A stretch of 8,410 bases of DNA from Lactobacillales bacterium (GCA_015655485.1 JAATEZ010000200.1:1-8410); one strand, 5' to 3'. Shown: positions 1-8,001, counted from the first letter of the stretch. The notes: generated by a model from the letters alone, not told the origin. Made by a program: numbers and translations.

Positions 1-4
1 ATTC

Positions 5-1828
5 GTGTTTTGTCAAAAAAACTTAAAAAATAATTTGTTTGAGACAAAAAAAGATTTTAAAAATGCTTTTCAGGAATTGATTGATCCGCTGCTTCCGTTT
101 TATCGCAAGGATCGCAAAGGACGCTTGAAATTAGGGACCAGCGGGACCGTTTATTCGGAAGATGCCGGAGAAATCGAAGCTTTTTTAAGACCGTTGTGGG
201 GATTCGGTCCGTTTCTAACAAGTTTTGAGGATGAAAAATTACGGCAAATTTATTTAGACGGTATTACCGCCGGGACTGATCCCAATAGTTCCGATTATTG
301 GGGAGAAACACAGGACTACGACCAATTACTAGTAGAGATGGCTTCTTTGGCGAATACGCTGCTGCTGGCAAAAGAAAAAACATGGGACTGTTTGACGACA
401 CTGGAGCAGGATAATTTATATAAGTGGTTGATGCAGATCAACCATCACACGATTCCTCTAAGCAATTGGCTTTTTTTTAGGATATTAGTGAATCTGGCGA
501 TGGATTATTGTGGCAGAGTATGGGATGAGGATCGAGTGGATAAAGATTTGTCCATTATCAATAGCTGTTATCTAGGGAATGGCTGGTATTATGATGAAAA
601 TCCCAGTCAGATGGATTATTATGTTTCTTTTGCGATTCATTATTATAGTTTGATTTATTGCAAACATATGGCTGCAAGAGATCCTAAACGGGTAAGGATC
701 ATGAAAAAGCGGGCCGTCGAATTTGCTCAGACCTTTAAATACTGGTTTGATGAAAAAGGGGAGGCGCTGCCTTTTGGTCGCAGTCTGACTTATCGGTTTT
801 CTCAATGTGCTTTTTGGTCGGCTCTGGTCTATGCAGAGGTCGAAGCCTTGCCTTGGGGCGAAATCAAGGGAATCATCAGTCGGAATATGAGGCAATGGCT
901 GAAAAAGGACATTTTTTCTACAGACGGTTTACTGACTATCGGCTATCATTATCAAAATCTTGTAATGGCAGAAGGTTATAATGGACCGGGTTCGCCTTAT
1001 TGGTCATTTAAATCGTTTTTATTATTGGCGGTACCGGAAGATCATCCATTTTGGCAAGCAGAGATAGAGGCCATCCGCTATCCAGCCGGTCAAATAGCTG
1101 TTCCGGAAGCAAGAATGCTGATTTCTGCGAGCACAAATCAAATTCAAGCCTTTGTCGCCGGGCAGTTGGAACAAAAGCAGGCCCATGTCGATGGAAAATA
1201 CAGCAAATTCGTCTATTCTACTGTTTTTGGAGTGAGCCTTTCTAAAGGAAGTATTTACTATAAACAAGGAGGATTTGATAATTGTTTAGCTCTTTCAGAG
1301 GAGAGATTATATTACCGCTCAAAATTGCTCAATATTGACCATGAGATCCATGAAGATCATGTGGTTTCGGTATGGCAGCCCTGGGAAGATGTGCTGATCC
1401 GAACGACCGTGATCCCGATCATCGATTGGCATATTCGGATCCATGAAATTAAGACGGGTCGGCATTTACATGCAGTTGAAGGCGGTTTCTCTGTGCCAAT
1501 CCAGCAAAACAGCAAAGTAGAGCTGACAGATGGTTCTGCTGTCTGCCATTCGTCAATAGGGACATCCAGCATCTTTGCTCTGGAAACGTTTGGTCATCCA
1601 GCCATCCAAGTCTGCGAACCTAATACCAATTTATTTTTCAATCGCAGCAAGTTTCCAAGTGTCGAAGCAGATCTTCAAAAAGGAAAACATCGATTGATCA
1701 GCCTGATTGGCGGGACGGTTTTCAACCAGTCGGCCGCAGTATCAGAAGTACCGCTGGTGCAGATAAAAAATGACTGCTTAAGTATAAAATATCAAAACGC
1801 AGAAAAATGTTTAAGATTGGATAAATAG
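5..1828 (+). CDS. DUF2264 family protein, probable cytoplasmic enzyme of polysaccharide breakdown (5' end uncertain)
   Basis: The 607-residue product matches my memory of DUF2264 proteins in both length and motifs. Visible landmarks are RPLWG (residues 62-66), the aromatic stretch GNGWYYDENPSQMDYY (191-206), FGRSLTYRFSQCAFWSA (257-273) and GYHYQNLVMAEGYNGPGSPY (313-332). The aromatic-rich helical N-terminal part resembles alpha/alpha-toroid carbohydrate enzymes, and the C-terminal third looks rich in beta strands. There is no signal peptide, so it should act in the cytoplasm. The biochemical role of this family is not known to me. Its position 4 bases ahead of a heparinase-family lyase suggests work on the same imported uronic-acid oligosaccharides, as a lyase or hydrolase; that is inference. 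The GTG at 5 is the first start available, but the frame is open to the window edge and any ribosome site lies outside, so the true start may be slightly upstream. A TTG at 35 is an alternative. Confidence 0.85.
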   Translation: MFCQKNLKNNLFETKKDFKNAFQELIDPLLPFYRKDRKGRLKLGTSGTVYSEDAGEIEAFLRPLWGFGPFLTSFEDEKLRQIYLDGITAGTDPNSSDYWGETQDYDQLLVEMASLANTLLLAKEKTWDCLTTLEQDNLYKWLMQINHHTIPLSNWLFFRILVNLAMDYCGRVWDEDRVDKDLSIINSCYLGNGWYYDENPSQMDYYVSFAIHYYSLIYCKHMAARDPKRVRIMKKRAVEFAQTFKYWFDEKGEALPFGRSLTYRFSQCAFWSALVYAEVEALPWGEIKGIISRNMRQWLKKDIFSTDGLLTIGYHYQNLVMAEGYNGPGSPYWSFKSFLLLAVPEDHPFWQAEIEAIRYPAGQIAVPEARMLISASTNQIQAFVAGQLEQKQAHVDGKYSKFVYSTVFGVSLSKGSIYYKQGGFDNCLALSEERLYYRSKLLNIDHEIHEDHVVSVWQPWEDVLIRTTVIPIIDWHIRIHEIKTGRHLHAVEGGFSVPIQQNSKVELTDGSAVCHSSIGTSSIFALETFGHPAIQVCEPNTNLFFNRSKFPSVEADLQKGKHRLISLIGGTVFNQSAAVSEVPLVQIKNDCLSIKYQNAEKCLRLDK

Positions 1829-1832
1829 GAAA

Positions 1833-3557
1833 ATGGCTGAACAAAAATTTGTTTCACAAAATTTAGTTGAGGAAATCGAAAAAGAGACAGAAAAAATCCT
1901 TAAAAAGAAAACGGTCGAATCCATCGATTTTTCTGGTTATCAGGCTTATTTGCTGTCAGGAGAGCGCTTGACTTTTGAAAACCAGTATTTTGCCAGAAGA
2001 AAACAGTTGACTGTTTTAAGCTTGGCTTTTTACCTGGATTCTTCCAGAACAGATGTCTTAGAAATGCTTGAAGAGGTGATCTGGGCAATTTGCGGGGAAT
2101 ACTCATGGGCTTTGCCCGCTCATTTGCCTGTGGTTGAAGGCCAGTTTTATTATAGCGGCGACAGTTTTCAATGGATCGACTTATTTGCGGCCGAAACAGC
2201 GCAAAGCTTATCAGAGATCATGGAACTTTTTAAAGAGAAATTTTCCGCTCAGCTTTTGGTAAGGATCAAACATGAAATAGAAATTCGAATTTTAGAACCA
2301 TTGGAAGATCAAAAATGGGATTGGGAATGGAAGGAAAATAATTGGAGTGCAGTCATCGCGGGCTGCCTTGGCATGACTATCTTAACTCAGTTAGAACTCC
2401 ATTCGTTCCGGCAGGAAAAATTGCTGAAACGTTTAGAACAGGCTTTCAACAGCTATTTGCGAAGCTTTAAAGCAGATGGTGTTTGTGTTGAAGGGGTAGG
2501 TTACTGGGCCTACGGATTTGGGTATTATTGTTATTTTGCCAAAAAATATTTGGACATTTATCATTCGGATCATTTCTTTCATTCGCCCAAACTCAAAGCT
2601 ATTGCCGAATTCCCATTTTATGCGCAAATTGGGGAGAACCGCTTTGTTCCTTTTTCGGATGCTCATGGCGAGGAACTCCCCAGCGGCTTAGTGACTTTTT
2701 GTTCTGAATATTTTCAGGTGAAAGTCCCGTCTGTCAGAAAGGCCGCTTCTTTATTTTCAGATTCTTGTTATCGGTGGGCGCCGGCTTACCGCAACTTGAT
2801 CTGGACGAAAGAAAGCGCGGCGCCGGGAGCGGAACAAAGTCATTATTTTCGGGATGCCGAATGGCTGGTTATGAGAAATCAGCGGGATGACTTTGTTTTT
2901 GCCGGCAAAGGCGGACGCAACGATGAGAGCCATAATCATAATGATGCCGGGCATTTTGTTATTGGAACACAGGAACAATTATTATTGACCGATTTAGGCG
3001 CAGGCGAATATACAAAAGATTATTTTAATGATCATAGCCGTTATCAAATTTTAAATAATCGTTCACTGGGCCACTCGGTGCCGTTCATTAATGGTCAAGA
3101 GCAAAAAAATGGCAATTATGGGGCCGAGCATGCGAGTTGTGAAGCCGTTTCGAAGGATCAGACTATTTTTTCTATGCAATTGCAGCAGGCTTATGGAAAA
3201 AATGCGGGAATCGGAAAATATCGGCGTGAATGGCGGATAGACAGTAAGCAGCGGGAAATACTTCTTTGGGATGAGATGGATTTTTTTGAAAACAGCCCGG
3301 CGCGGATCCGGCAAAATTTTATTAGTGAGATCGAGCCGGTCATTGAAGCGGATCATATCCGTTGGATCCACGGAAAAGATGTCCTTGTTTTAAAATTCTC
3401 GCCTGTTTTAGATGAAGTAAGAGTGATCCAAGAGGTGTTCAAGGATCATCAAGGAATCCAAAAAACTATCCATCGAGTGATGTTGATCAATTTAAAAAAT
3501 AGCAGCAGTTATCAAAGAAAATATTTGTTCAAATTAATGGAGGTCAAGGGTGGTTAG
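1833..3557 (+). CDS. heparinase II/III family polysaccharide lyase (cytoplasmic)
   Basis: This 574-residue protein has the two-part layout of heparinase II/III-like lyases. The N-terminal helical toroid contains ENNWSAV (168-174) and DGVCVEGVGYWAYGFGYY (215-232); its tyrosines and the NNW asparagines are the likely catalytic and charge-neutralising residues. The C-terminal beta-sandwich starts near 340 and carries HNHNDAGHF (367-375), TDLGAGEY (386-393) and GHSVPFING (413-421). By family analogy H369, D387 and H414 are the metal-site residues. Such lyases beta-eliminate uronic-acid-containing polysaccharides such as heparan sulfate, hyaluronan, chondroitin or alginate oligomers, leaving a 4,5-unsaturated uronyl end. 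The N-terminus is charged and lacks a signal peptide, so imported oligosaccharides are the expected substrate. The ATG lies 4 bases after the preceding stop with only a weak ribosome site, suggesting translational coupling. The glucuronyl hydrolase gene follows after 5 bases. Exact substrate and polysaccharide lyase subfamily cannot be read from sequence alone. Confidence 0.9.
   Translation: MAEQKFVSQNLVEEIEKETEKILKKKTVESIDFSGYQAYLLSGERLTFENQYFARRKQLTVLSLAFYLDSSRTDVLEMLEEVIWAICGEYSWALPAHLPVVEGQFYYSGDSFQWIDLFAAETAQSLSEIMELFKEKFSAQLLVRIKHEIEIRILEPLEDQKWDWEWKENNWSAVIAGCLGMTILTQLELHSFRQEKLLKRLEQAFNSYLRSFKADGVCVEGVGYWAYGFGYYCYFAKKYLDIYHSDHFFHSPKLKAIAEFPFYAQIGENRFVPFSDAHGEELPSGLVTFCSEYFQVKVPSVRKAASLFSDSCYRWAPAYRNLIWTKESAAPGAEQSHYFRDAEWLVMRNQRDDFVFAGKGGRNDESHNHNDAGHFVIGTQEQLLLTDLGAGEYTKDYFNDHSRYQILNNRSLGHSVPFINGQEQKNGNYGAEHASCEAVSKDQTIFSMQLQQAYGKNAGIGKYRREWRIDSKQREILLWDEMDFFENSPARIRQNFISEIEPVIEADHIRWIHGKDVLVLKFSPVLDEVRVIQEVFKDHQGIQKTIHRVMLINLKNSSSYQRKYLFKLMEVKGG
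3547..3553 (+). promoter_or_regulatory. ribosome binding site supporting the GTG start at 3563
   Basis: AGGGTGG resembles AGGAGG and ends 9 bases before the GTG at 3563. It overlaps the last codons of the lyase gene. No ATG occurs in this frame until residue 56, well inside the conserved domain, so the GTG start is preferred. Confidence 0.5.
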
Positions 3558-3562
3558 CGATT

Positions 3563-4699
3563 GTGACAAGTGAATGGACATGGATAGAGGATGAATTAGA
3601 ATTTGTTCTAGAAAAAATCAGGAAAAATGTTCCCGTTTTTTTTGATAAGGTCCCAAGTGCTGCTTCAAAGAATTTAGTTTATGAAGCAGCAGCAAATGAT
3701 TATTGGACTTCGAGTTTTTGGTCAGGCATGCTTTTTCTGGCAAAAGAAGCAACGAAATCTGCTGAATTTGATGAAGTGATCCGGAACCAGGTTCAGAATT
3801 TTCATTATCGAATGGATCATAAAATTGGATTAGAAACTCATGATATTGGTTTTTTATACATTTTATCCGCAGTAGCCGATTATAAAGTAAATCATTTGGA
3901 AACATCTAAAGAACTAGCTCTCGAAGCGGCAGATGCTTTGATGCTTCGTTATAGTGAGAAACCTGGAGTGATCCAGGCCTGGGGCAATTTGGATGATCCT
4001 AATGAAGACGGCCGGATCATTATTGACTGCTTAATGAATTTGCCCCTGCTTTATTTTGCTTCCGAGCTTTCAGGCGATCCAAAGTATAAAACAGCGGCTT
4101 ACCGCCATGCCAAACAAACTCAGAAATATATCATCAGAGAGAACGCAACGACTTATCATACTTATTTCTTTAATCGAAAAACCGGCGCAGCGGTGAAGGG
4201 AGAGACCGCGCAGGGATATTCTGATGATTAATGCTGGGCTCGCGGTCAGGCTTGGGGGATCTATGGTTTTACCTTGAGTTATCTCCATACTGGTGATTAT
4301 ACTTTTCTGGATTCGGCAGAAAGGATAGCGGATTATTTTCTTTCTCAGTTGCCGGAAGATCGTGTTTGTTATTGGGATCTGATTTTTAATGATGGAAGTG
4401 ATCAAGAAAGAGACAGTTCCGCCGCAGCCATTGCTTCCTGCGGGTTATTGGAATTAGCCAGGCAGTTCCCGTTATCGGCATCTAAGCGGAGGAAATATGA
4501 AGCGGCCGCCATTCAAATAATGACTTCTCTTCATGAAAATTATACAACAAGGAAAACGCCCGGCTCAAACGGGATCTTGTTACATGGAGTCTATGATAAA
4601 AACAGCTGCAAAGGTGTGGATGAATGTATGATATGGGGTGATTATTACTATTTAGAAGCTTTGGTCAGGCTTTCTCAGAGCTGGTATATGTATTGGTAA
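3563..4699 (+). pseudogene. ugl: unsaturated glucuronyl hydrolase (GH88), interrupted by an in-frame TAA
   Basis: GH88 enzymes remove the 4,5-unsaturated uronic acid left by polysaccharide lyases by hydrating its double bond. Read through the stop, the frame gives 378 codons, matching the roughly 377 residues of the Bacillus GL1 enzyme. With an offset of +6 from that enzyme, as I remember its numbering, the key residues fall in register: D94 in THDIGF and D155 in IDCLMNLPLLY (the two catalytic aspartates), H199, Q217, R227 and W231. Codon 223 is TAA, inside GYSDD-stop-CWARGQAW, where the family normally has serine. Both halves lie in the same frame, so this is a nonsense change and not a frameshift. 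The 222-residue product keeps both aspartates but loses R227, W231 and the rest of the helical barrel, so activity is unlikely. S348 and K350 resemble part of a motif linked to sulfated glycosaminoglycans in streptococcal UGL. A sequencing error is the main alternative. Confidence 0.9.
4229..4231 (+). other. premature ochre stop codon in ugl
   Basis: TAA follows GAT GAT (Asp-Asp) and precedes TGC TGG GCT CGC (Cys-Trp-Ala-Arg) in the same frame. The family motif has Ser at this place, so one C-to-A change in TCA explains it. The following base is T, a context generally associated with efficient termination. The nearest in-frame alternative start downstream is a TTG at 4274 without a ribosome site; an ATG at 4231 overlaps the stop but is in another frame. 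Efficient reinitiation is therefore not expected. Confidence 0.9.
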
Positions 4700-4701
4700 C
4701 A

Positions 4702-4730
4702 TTGGCAGTAAAGAATCAAAAATAAATAAC
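4702..4730 (+). promoter_or_regulatory. possible weak promoter ahead of the ABC transporter genes
   Basis: The 53-base gap after ugl contains TTGGCA (4702-4707, five of six matches to TTGACA), then 17 bases, then AATAAC (4725-4730, four of six matches to TATAAT). A start near 4737 would leave a very short leader just before the AGGAGG site. The match could be chance in AT-rich DNA, and the transporter genes may simply be transcribed from upstream. Confidence 0.2.
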
Positions 4731-4752
4731 GAAAAATTAGGAGGAAAGAGTC

Positions 4753-6069
4753 ATGAAGAAATTCAAAAAAAGTTTTGTTTTGACCTTGTTCGCTGTGGTG
4801 CTGGGGATAGTCGTATTGGCTGGTTGCGGAAATAGCGGGAGCAGTTCATCCTCCAGCTCTGAATCTGGAAGTTCCTCTTCTGGGAAAACCAAAATCACCT
4901 GGGCTTTATGGGATATCGATTCTTCCACGTATTATAAACCATTGATAAAAGCATTCGAGAAGGAAAATCCCAATATCGATGTTGAAATGCTGGATCTGGG
5001 CTCCACGGACTATATGACTGTTTTAGGAACTCAGCTGTCTGGCGGAGATAATAATATTGATGTGGCCAGTATTAAGGATATGCCCGGCTATGCTTCATTA
5101 GTCAGTAAAAATCAATTAGAGCCCTTAAGCAAATTGGCTAAAAATGTGGATCTAGATTCTTACGGCGGTCTCGTTTATCAAATTAAGGTGAACAAGGAAT
5201 TCTATGCTTTACCATTTAGAAATGATATTTATGTCATGTACTATAACAAAGATTTATTTGATGCGGCCGGAGTGGATTATCCGAAAAATGGGATCACATG
5301 GGATGAGTACAATACTCTTGTTCAAGAAGTTTCCAAAAAAGCGACAAAAGCGAAAGGCAGTCAAGTTTATGGAGGACATTATCATACCTGGAGAAGTCAA
5401 GTTCAGCTGTATGGAATTTTAAATGGGAAAAATACTTTAGTATCAGATGATTATTCATTTTTGCAACCTTACTATGAAACAGTTTTGGCTCAGCAAAAAG
5501 CCGGGTATGTTCAAGATTATTCCGCTTTAAAGACTTCAAGTTTATCCTATTCCGCTGCATTTTATCAAAATAATGTAGCTACAATGGTTATGGGTTCATG
5601 GTTTATCCCGACTTTAGAAACAGCAATGAGTTCTGGACAAAGTGAAAAATTCAATTGGGGGATCGCTACGATGCCGGTTCCTAAAGGAGTTGACGATGGG
5701 ACGACGGCAGGGACCATTACTTCTTTGGCTATCAATGCGAACTCAAAAAAGAAAAAAGCCGCTTACAAATTTGTTGAGTTTGTTACCGGGAAAAAAGGGG
5801 CTTCAATTATTGCCAAGACCGGTACGATGCCGGCGATCCAAACAACTGATGTGATCGAATCCATCGCTTCTACGGATGGTTTTCCAAGTGATGCGGCCAG
5901 CAAAGAGGCTTTGTCGGTCAAGAAAACTTATTTGGAATTGCCTTATTCTAAGAATGTGGCTGAAGTAGATACCATCTTAAATGATGCTCATGATAACATT
6001 ATGTCCGGTAATGCATCAATAAAGGATGAGTTGAAAAATGCCTCTGATCAGGTAAAAGCTTTGAAATAA
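4753..6069 (+). CDS. ABC sugar transporter substrate-binding lipoprotein (CUT1 type)
   Basis: This 438-residue protein is an extracellular solute-binding protein of the carbohydrate-uptake-1 kind. It begins with a lipoprotein signal peptide: basic MKKFKK, a hydrophobic core, and lipobox VLAGC with the lipidated cysteine at residue 25. A serine-rich tether (about residues 28-43) follows, then the two-lobe binding domain: ITWALWD (48-54), AFEKENPNIDVE (67-78), YALPFRNDIYVMYYNKDLFD (151-170) and MVMGSWF (278-284). It should sit on the outer face of the membrane and deliver oligosaccharides to the two permeases encoded next. A strong AGGAGG (4739-4744) lies 8 bases before the ATG, supporting this start and higher expression than the neighbouring genes. 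Gene context with a lyase and a glucuronyl hydrolase points to acidic, uronic-acid-containing oligosaccharides as ligand; the protein sequence itself does not show the ligand. Confidence 0.93.
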   Translation: MKKFKKSFVLTLFAVVLGIVVLAGCGNSGSSSSSSSESGSSSSGKTKITWALWDIDSSTYYKPLIKAFEKENPNIDVEMLDLGSTDYMTVLGTQLSGGDNNIDVASIKDMPGYASLVSKNQLEPLSKLAKNVDLDSYGGLVYQIKVNKEFYALPFRNDIYVMYYNKDLFDAAGVDYPKNGITWDEYNTLVQEVSKKATKAKGSQVYGGHYHTWRSQVQLYGILNGKNTLVSDDYSFLQPYYETVLAQQKAGYVQDYSALKTSSLSYSAAFYQNNVATMVMGSWFIPTLETAMSSGQSEKFNWGIATMPVPKGVDDGTTAGTITSLAINANSKKKKAAYKFVEFVTGKKGASIIAKTGTMPAIQTTDVIESIASTDGFPSDAASKEALSVKKTYLELPYSKNVAEVDTILNDAHDNIMSGNASIKDELKNASDQVKALK

Positions 6070-6080
6070 AAAAAGTTCAT

Positions 6081-6113
6081 AGAAAGAGCAAGAAAAATAG
6101 GCTTGCTCTTTCT
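6081..6113 (+). promoter_or_regulatory. intercistronic hairpin between the binding-protein and permease genes
   Basis: AGAAAGAGCAAG (6081-6092) and CTTGCTCTTTCT (6102-6113) form a perfect 12-bp stem with a 9-base loop, starting 11 bases after the binding-protein stop codon. It is not followed by a run of T on this strand, so it is not a standard terminator. A hairpin at this spot commonly protects the upstream message or partly stops polymerase, giving more binding protein than permease. That role is inferred from position, as in other binding-protein operons. Confidence 0.7.
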
Positions 6114-6138
6114 TGAATAAAGGAAAGAGGGGGAAGTT

Positions 6139-7047
6139 ATGGAACAAATTCAAAAAATAAATAAAGCTGCAAAAAAACGCAAGCGAAAAGAAAATCTTAC
6201 AGCTTATTCGTTTATTGCGCCAAACTTTTTGGGATTTGCTATTTTTACGTTAGGACCAATCATTTTCGCGATTATTTTATCTTTCTACAAGTGGGACGGC
6301 AGCAACCCTATGGAATTTATTGGTTTTGATAATTTCACTAGAATGTGGGGAGATTCTCGAGTTCAGGCAGCTTTCATAAATACCATTGTTTTTGTGATTG
6401 GTACAGTACCCTTGACCTTGATTTTTTCATTATTTTTAGCCGTATTGTTAAATAAGAAAATAAAGGGACGAAACATTTTTAGAACAGTCAGCTTCTTTCC
6501 CTATGTCGCTTCTTTAGTTGCTGTAGCGGCTGTTTGGAATATGATTTTCAGCCCGGTGAATGGCCCGATAAACGAAATTCTGAAAACTTTGGGCATGATG
6601 GATCCGCCCAGATGGGCAGCTGATAAAAATTGGGCCATGGTAACGATCATATTTTTCAGTGTTTGGAAGCAAATCGGTTATTACATGGTTATTTTTTTAG
6701 CCGGTTTACAGGGGATCTCCGAAGAAATGTATGAAGCCTCCGAACTTGACGGAGCCAACAGCTGGCAAAAATTCAGGAATGTCACGCTGCCGCAATTACG
6801 CCCGGTTACTTTCTTTGTCATGATGATGCTGACGATAAACAGCTTTAAAGTTTATGATCAGGTCTATATGATCACACAAGGCGGACCAGGGACTTCAACT
6901 TTGGTTTTAGTGTATGAAATCTACAATACAGCTTTTAAAAATTGGGATCTGGGTTATTCCAGTGCGATCTCCATGCTGTTGTTTGTCTTAGTTCTATTAG
7001 TGACTGTTTTTCAATTTAAAGGAGAAAAGGGCTTTGTTAATGAATAA
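6139..7047 (+). CDS. carbohydrate ABC transporter permease, first subunit (CUT1, MalF/MsmF-like)
   Basis: The 302-residue product has a basic cytoplasmic N-terminus and about six membrane segments, near residues 22-50, 77-105, 115-137, 166-190, 222-245 and 272-292. The cytoplasmic EAA loop that docks on the ATPase is EASELDGANSWQKFRNVTLP (199-218), with the usual glycine at 205. QGGPGTSTLVLVYEIYNTAF (247-266) is typical of MsmF/UgpA-type subunits. It should pair with the next permease to form the channel for the sugar delivered by the preceding lipoprotein. A GAGGGGG ribosome site (6127-6133) lies 5 bases before the ATG. The second permease gene starts 18 bases after its stop. No nucleotide-binding subunit is encoded in the window. 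Confidence 0.95.
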   Translation: MEQIQKINKAAKKRKRKENLTAYSFIAPNFLGFAIFTLGPIIFAIILSFYKWDGSNPMEFIGFDNFTRMWGDSRVQAAFINTIVFVIGTVPLTLIFSLFLAVLLNKKIKGRNIFRTVSFFPYVASLVAVAAVWNMIFSPVNGPINEILKTLGMMDPPRWAADKNWAMVTIIFFSVWKQIGYYMVIFLAGLQGISEEMYEASELDGANSWQKFRNVTLPQLRPVTFFVMMMLTINSFKVYDQVYMITQGGPGTSTLVLVYEIYNTAFKNWDLGYSSAISMLLFVLVLLVTVFQFKGEKGFVNE

Positions 7048-7065
7048 AGAAAGGGGGGCACGATC

Positions 7066-7893
7066 ATGAAAAAGCAAAAAAAAATAAGCACGATTTTAAT
7101 TTATCTTGTTTTGATCCTTGTAACGATCACGATGCTGTTTCCTTTTGTCTGGATGCTGTCTTCTTCTTTGAAGCTGGATAAGGATATCTTTACTTTCCCT
7201 ATACAGTGGATTCCCAAAGAACCGCAATGGGATAATTATAAAAACATCTGGACAAGGATCCCGCTGGCGATATTTATTAAAAATACGGCAAAAATCACTC
7301 TGATCGTGACATTTTTACAATTACTGACCAGCAGCTTTGCCGCATACGCTTTCTCAAAACTGCATTTTAAAGGAAAGGATATTCTTTTCATGGCCTACAT
7401 TGCGACGATCGCAGTTCCTTGGCAGGCCTACATGGTTCCGCAATTCATTATGATGCGTTCGTTTGGTTTAAATAATACTCATTTAGCTATTATTTTACTG
7501 CAAGCTTTTTCAGCTTTCGGGGTATTCATGATGCGTCAGTTTTACCAAGGAATCCCAGATTCGCTGATCGAAGCGGCCAGGATCGATGGTATGAATGATT
7601 ATCAAATTTATGCTAAAATCATGTTGCCCTTATCTAAACCAGGATTATCTACGTTGACTATTTTTACTTTTGTGAACACTTGGAATGATTTTTTGGGTCC
7701 ATTACTATATTTAACGAGAGATAATTTAAAAACGATCCAAATTGGTTTGAGAATGTTTATTACGCAGTATTCTGCAGAATATTCATTGATCATGGCGGCT
7801 TCTGTTGTGGTATTGATTCCCGTATTGGTAGTATTTTTATCTCTTCAAAAATACTTTGTGCAAGGAGTCGCTGCTACAGGTGTCAAAGGATAG
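7066..7893 (+). CDS. carbohydrate ABC transporter permease, second subunit (CUT1, MalG/MsmG-like)
   Basis: The 275-residue product has about six membrane segments (near residues 8-33, 70-97, 107-129, 137-158, 192-214 and 240-260). Its EAA loop is EAARIDGMNDYQIYAKIMLP (169-188), with the conserved glycine at 175. TWNDFLGPLLYL (205-216) is a hallmark of MalG/MsmG-type permeases. The length is normal for the family and the C-terminus (GVAATGVKG) is the usual ending, so the gene looks intact. An AAGGGGGG ribosome site (7051-7058) lies 7 bases before the ATG. It is the last gene of the plus-strand run, and the repeat-bearing spacer starts directly at its stop codon. Confidence 0.95.
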   Translation: MKKQKKISTILIYLVLILVTITMLFPFVWMLSSSLKLDKDIFTFPIQWIPKEPQWDNYKNIWTRIPLAIFIKNTAKITLIVTFLQLLTSSFAAYAFSKLHFKGKDILFMAYIATIAVPWQAYMVPQFIMMRSFGLNNTHLAIILLQAFSAFGVFMMRQFYQGIPDSLIEAARIDGMNDYQIYAKIMLPLSKPGLSTLTIFTFVNTWNDFLGPLLYLTRDNLKTIQIGLRMFITQYSAEYSLIMAASVVVLIPVLVVFLSLQKYFVQGVAATGVKG

Positions 7894-7949
7894 CTTCATC
7901 ATCGGCAATAGCTGGAAAAATTTCCATCGCGATAATTTTTCGTTTACTA

Positions 7950-8001
7950 TTGCTCAAGACCTATGACACCTCATTCAGCTTTTCTGTGTCTGGCTTCATG
8001 A
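7950..8001 (+). repeat. 52-bp direct repeat, copy 1
   Basis: Identical over 52 bases to 8072-8123, with a 122-base period. It starts at TTGCTCAAGACC and ends at GGCTTCATGA. Inside it GACAC (7965-7969) and GTGTC (7986-7990) can pair, leaving CATTCAGC in the loop. Its first bases form the right arm of the unit A stem. Confidence 0.95.

Noticed and set aside
572..895. Antisense open frames inside the enzyme genes (for example here, and at 3063-3371 and 4070-4405)
   Set aside because: They overlap strongly conserved coding sequence on the other strand, have no recognisable domains and lack convincing ribosome sites.
4229..4231. Recoding of the ugl stop, as selenocysteine or programmed frameshift
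   Set aside because: The codon is TAA, not TGA. Both halves are already in one frame, so no shift is needed, and no slippery site or downstream recoding hairpin was seen.
4274..4699. Independent gene made of the C-terminal UGL half
   Set aside because: It would start at TTG in the middle of a helix with no ribosome site, and would lack both catalytic aspartates. It is the continuation of the broken gene.
6081..6113. Rho-independent terminator after the binding-protein gene
   Set aside because: The stem is perfect but is followed by TGAATAAAGG rather than a T-run, and the permease genes of the same system follow at once.
7964..7999. Tiny minus-strand reading frame of 12 codons (MKPDTEKLNEVS) present in both 52-bp repeats
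   Set aside because: It is identical only because the repeats are identical. There is no clear ribosome site, and such a short frame is expected by chance.
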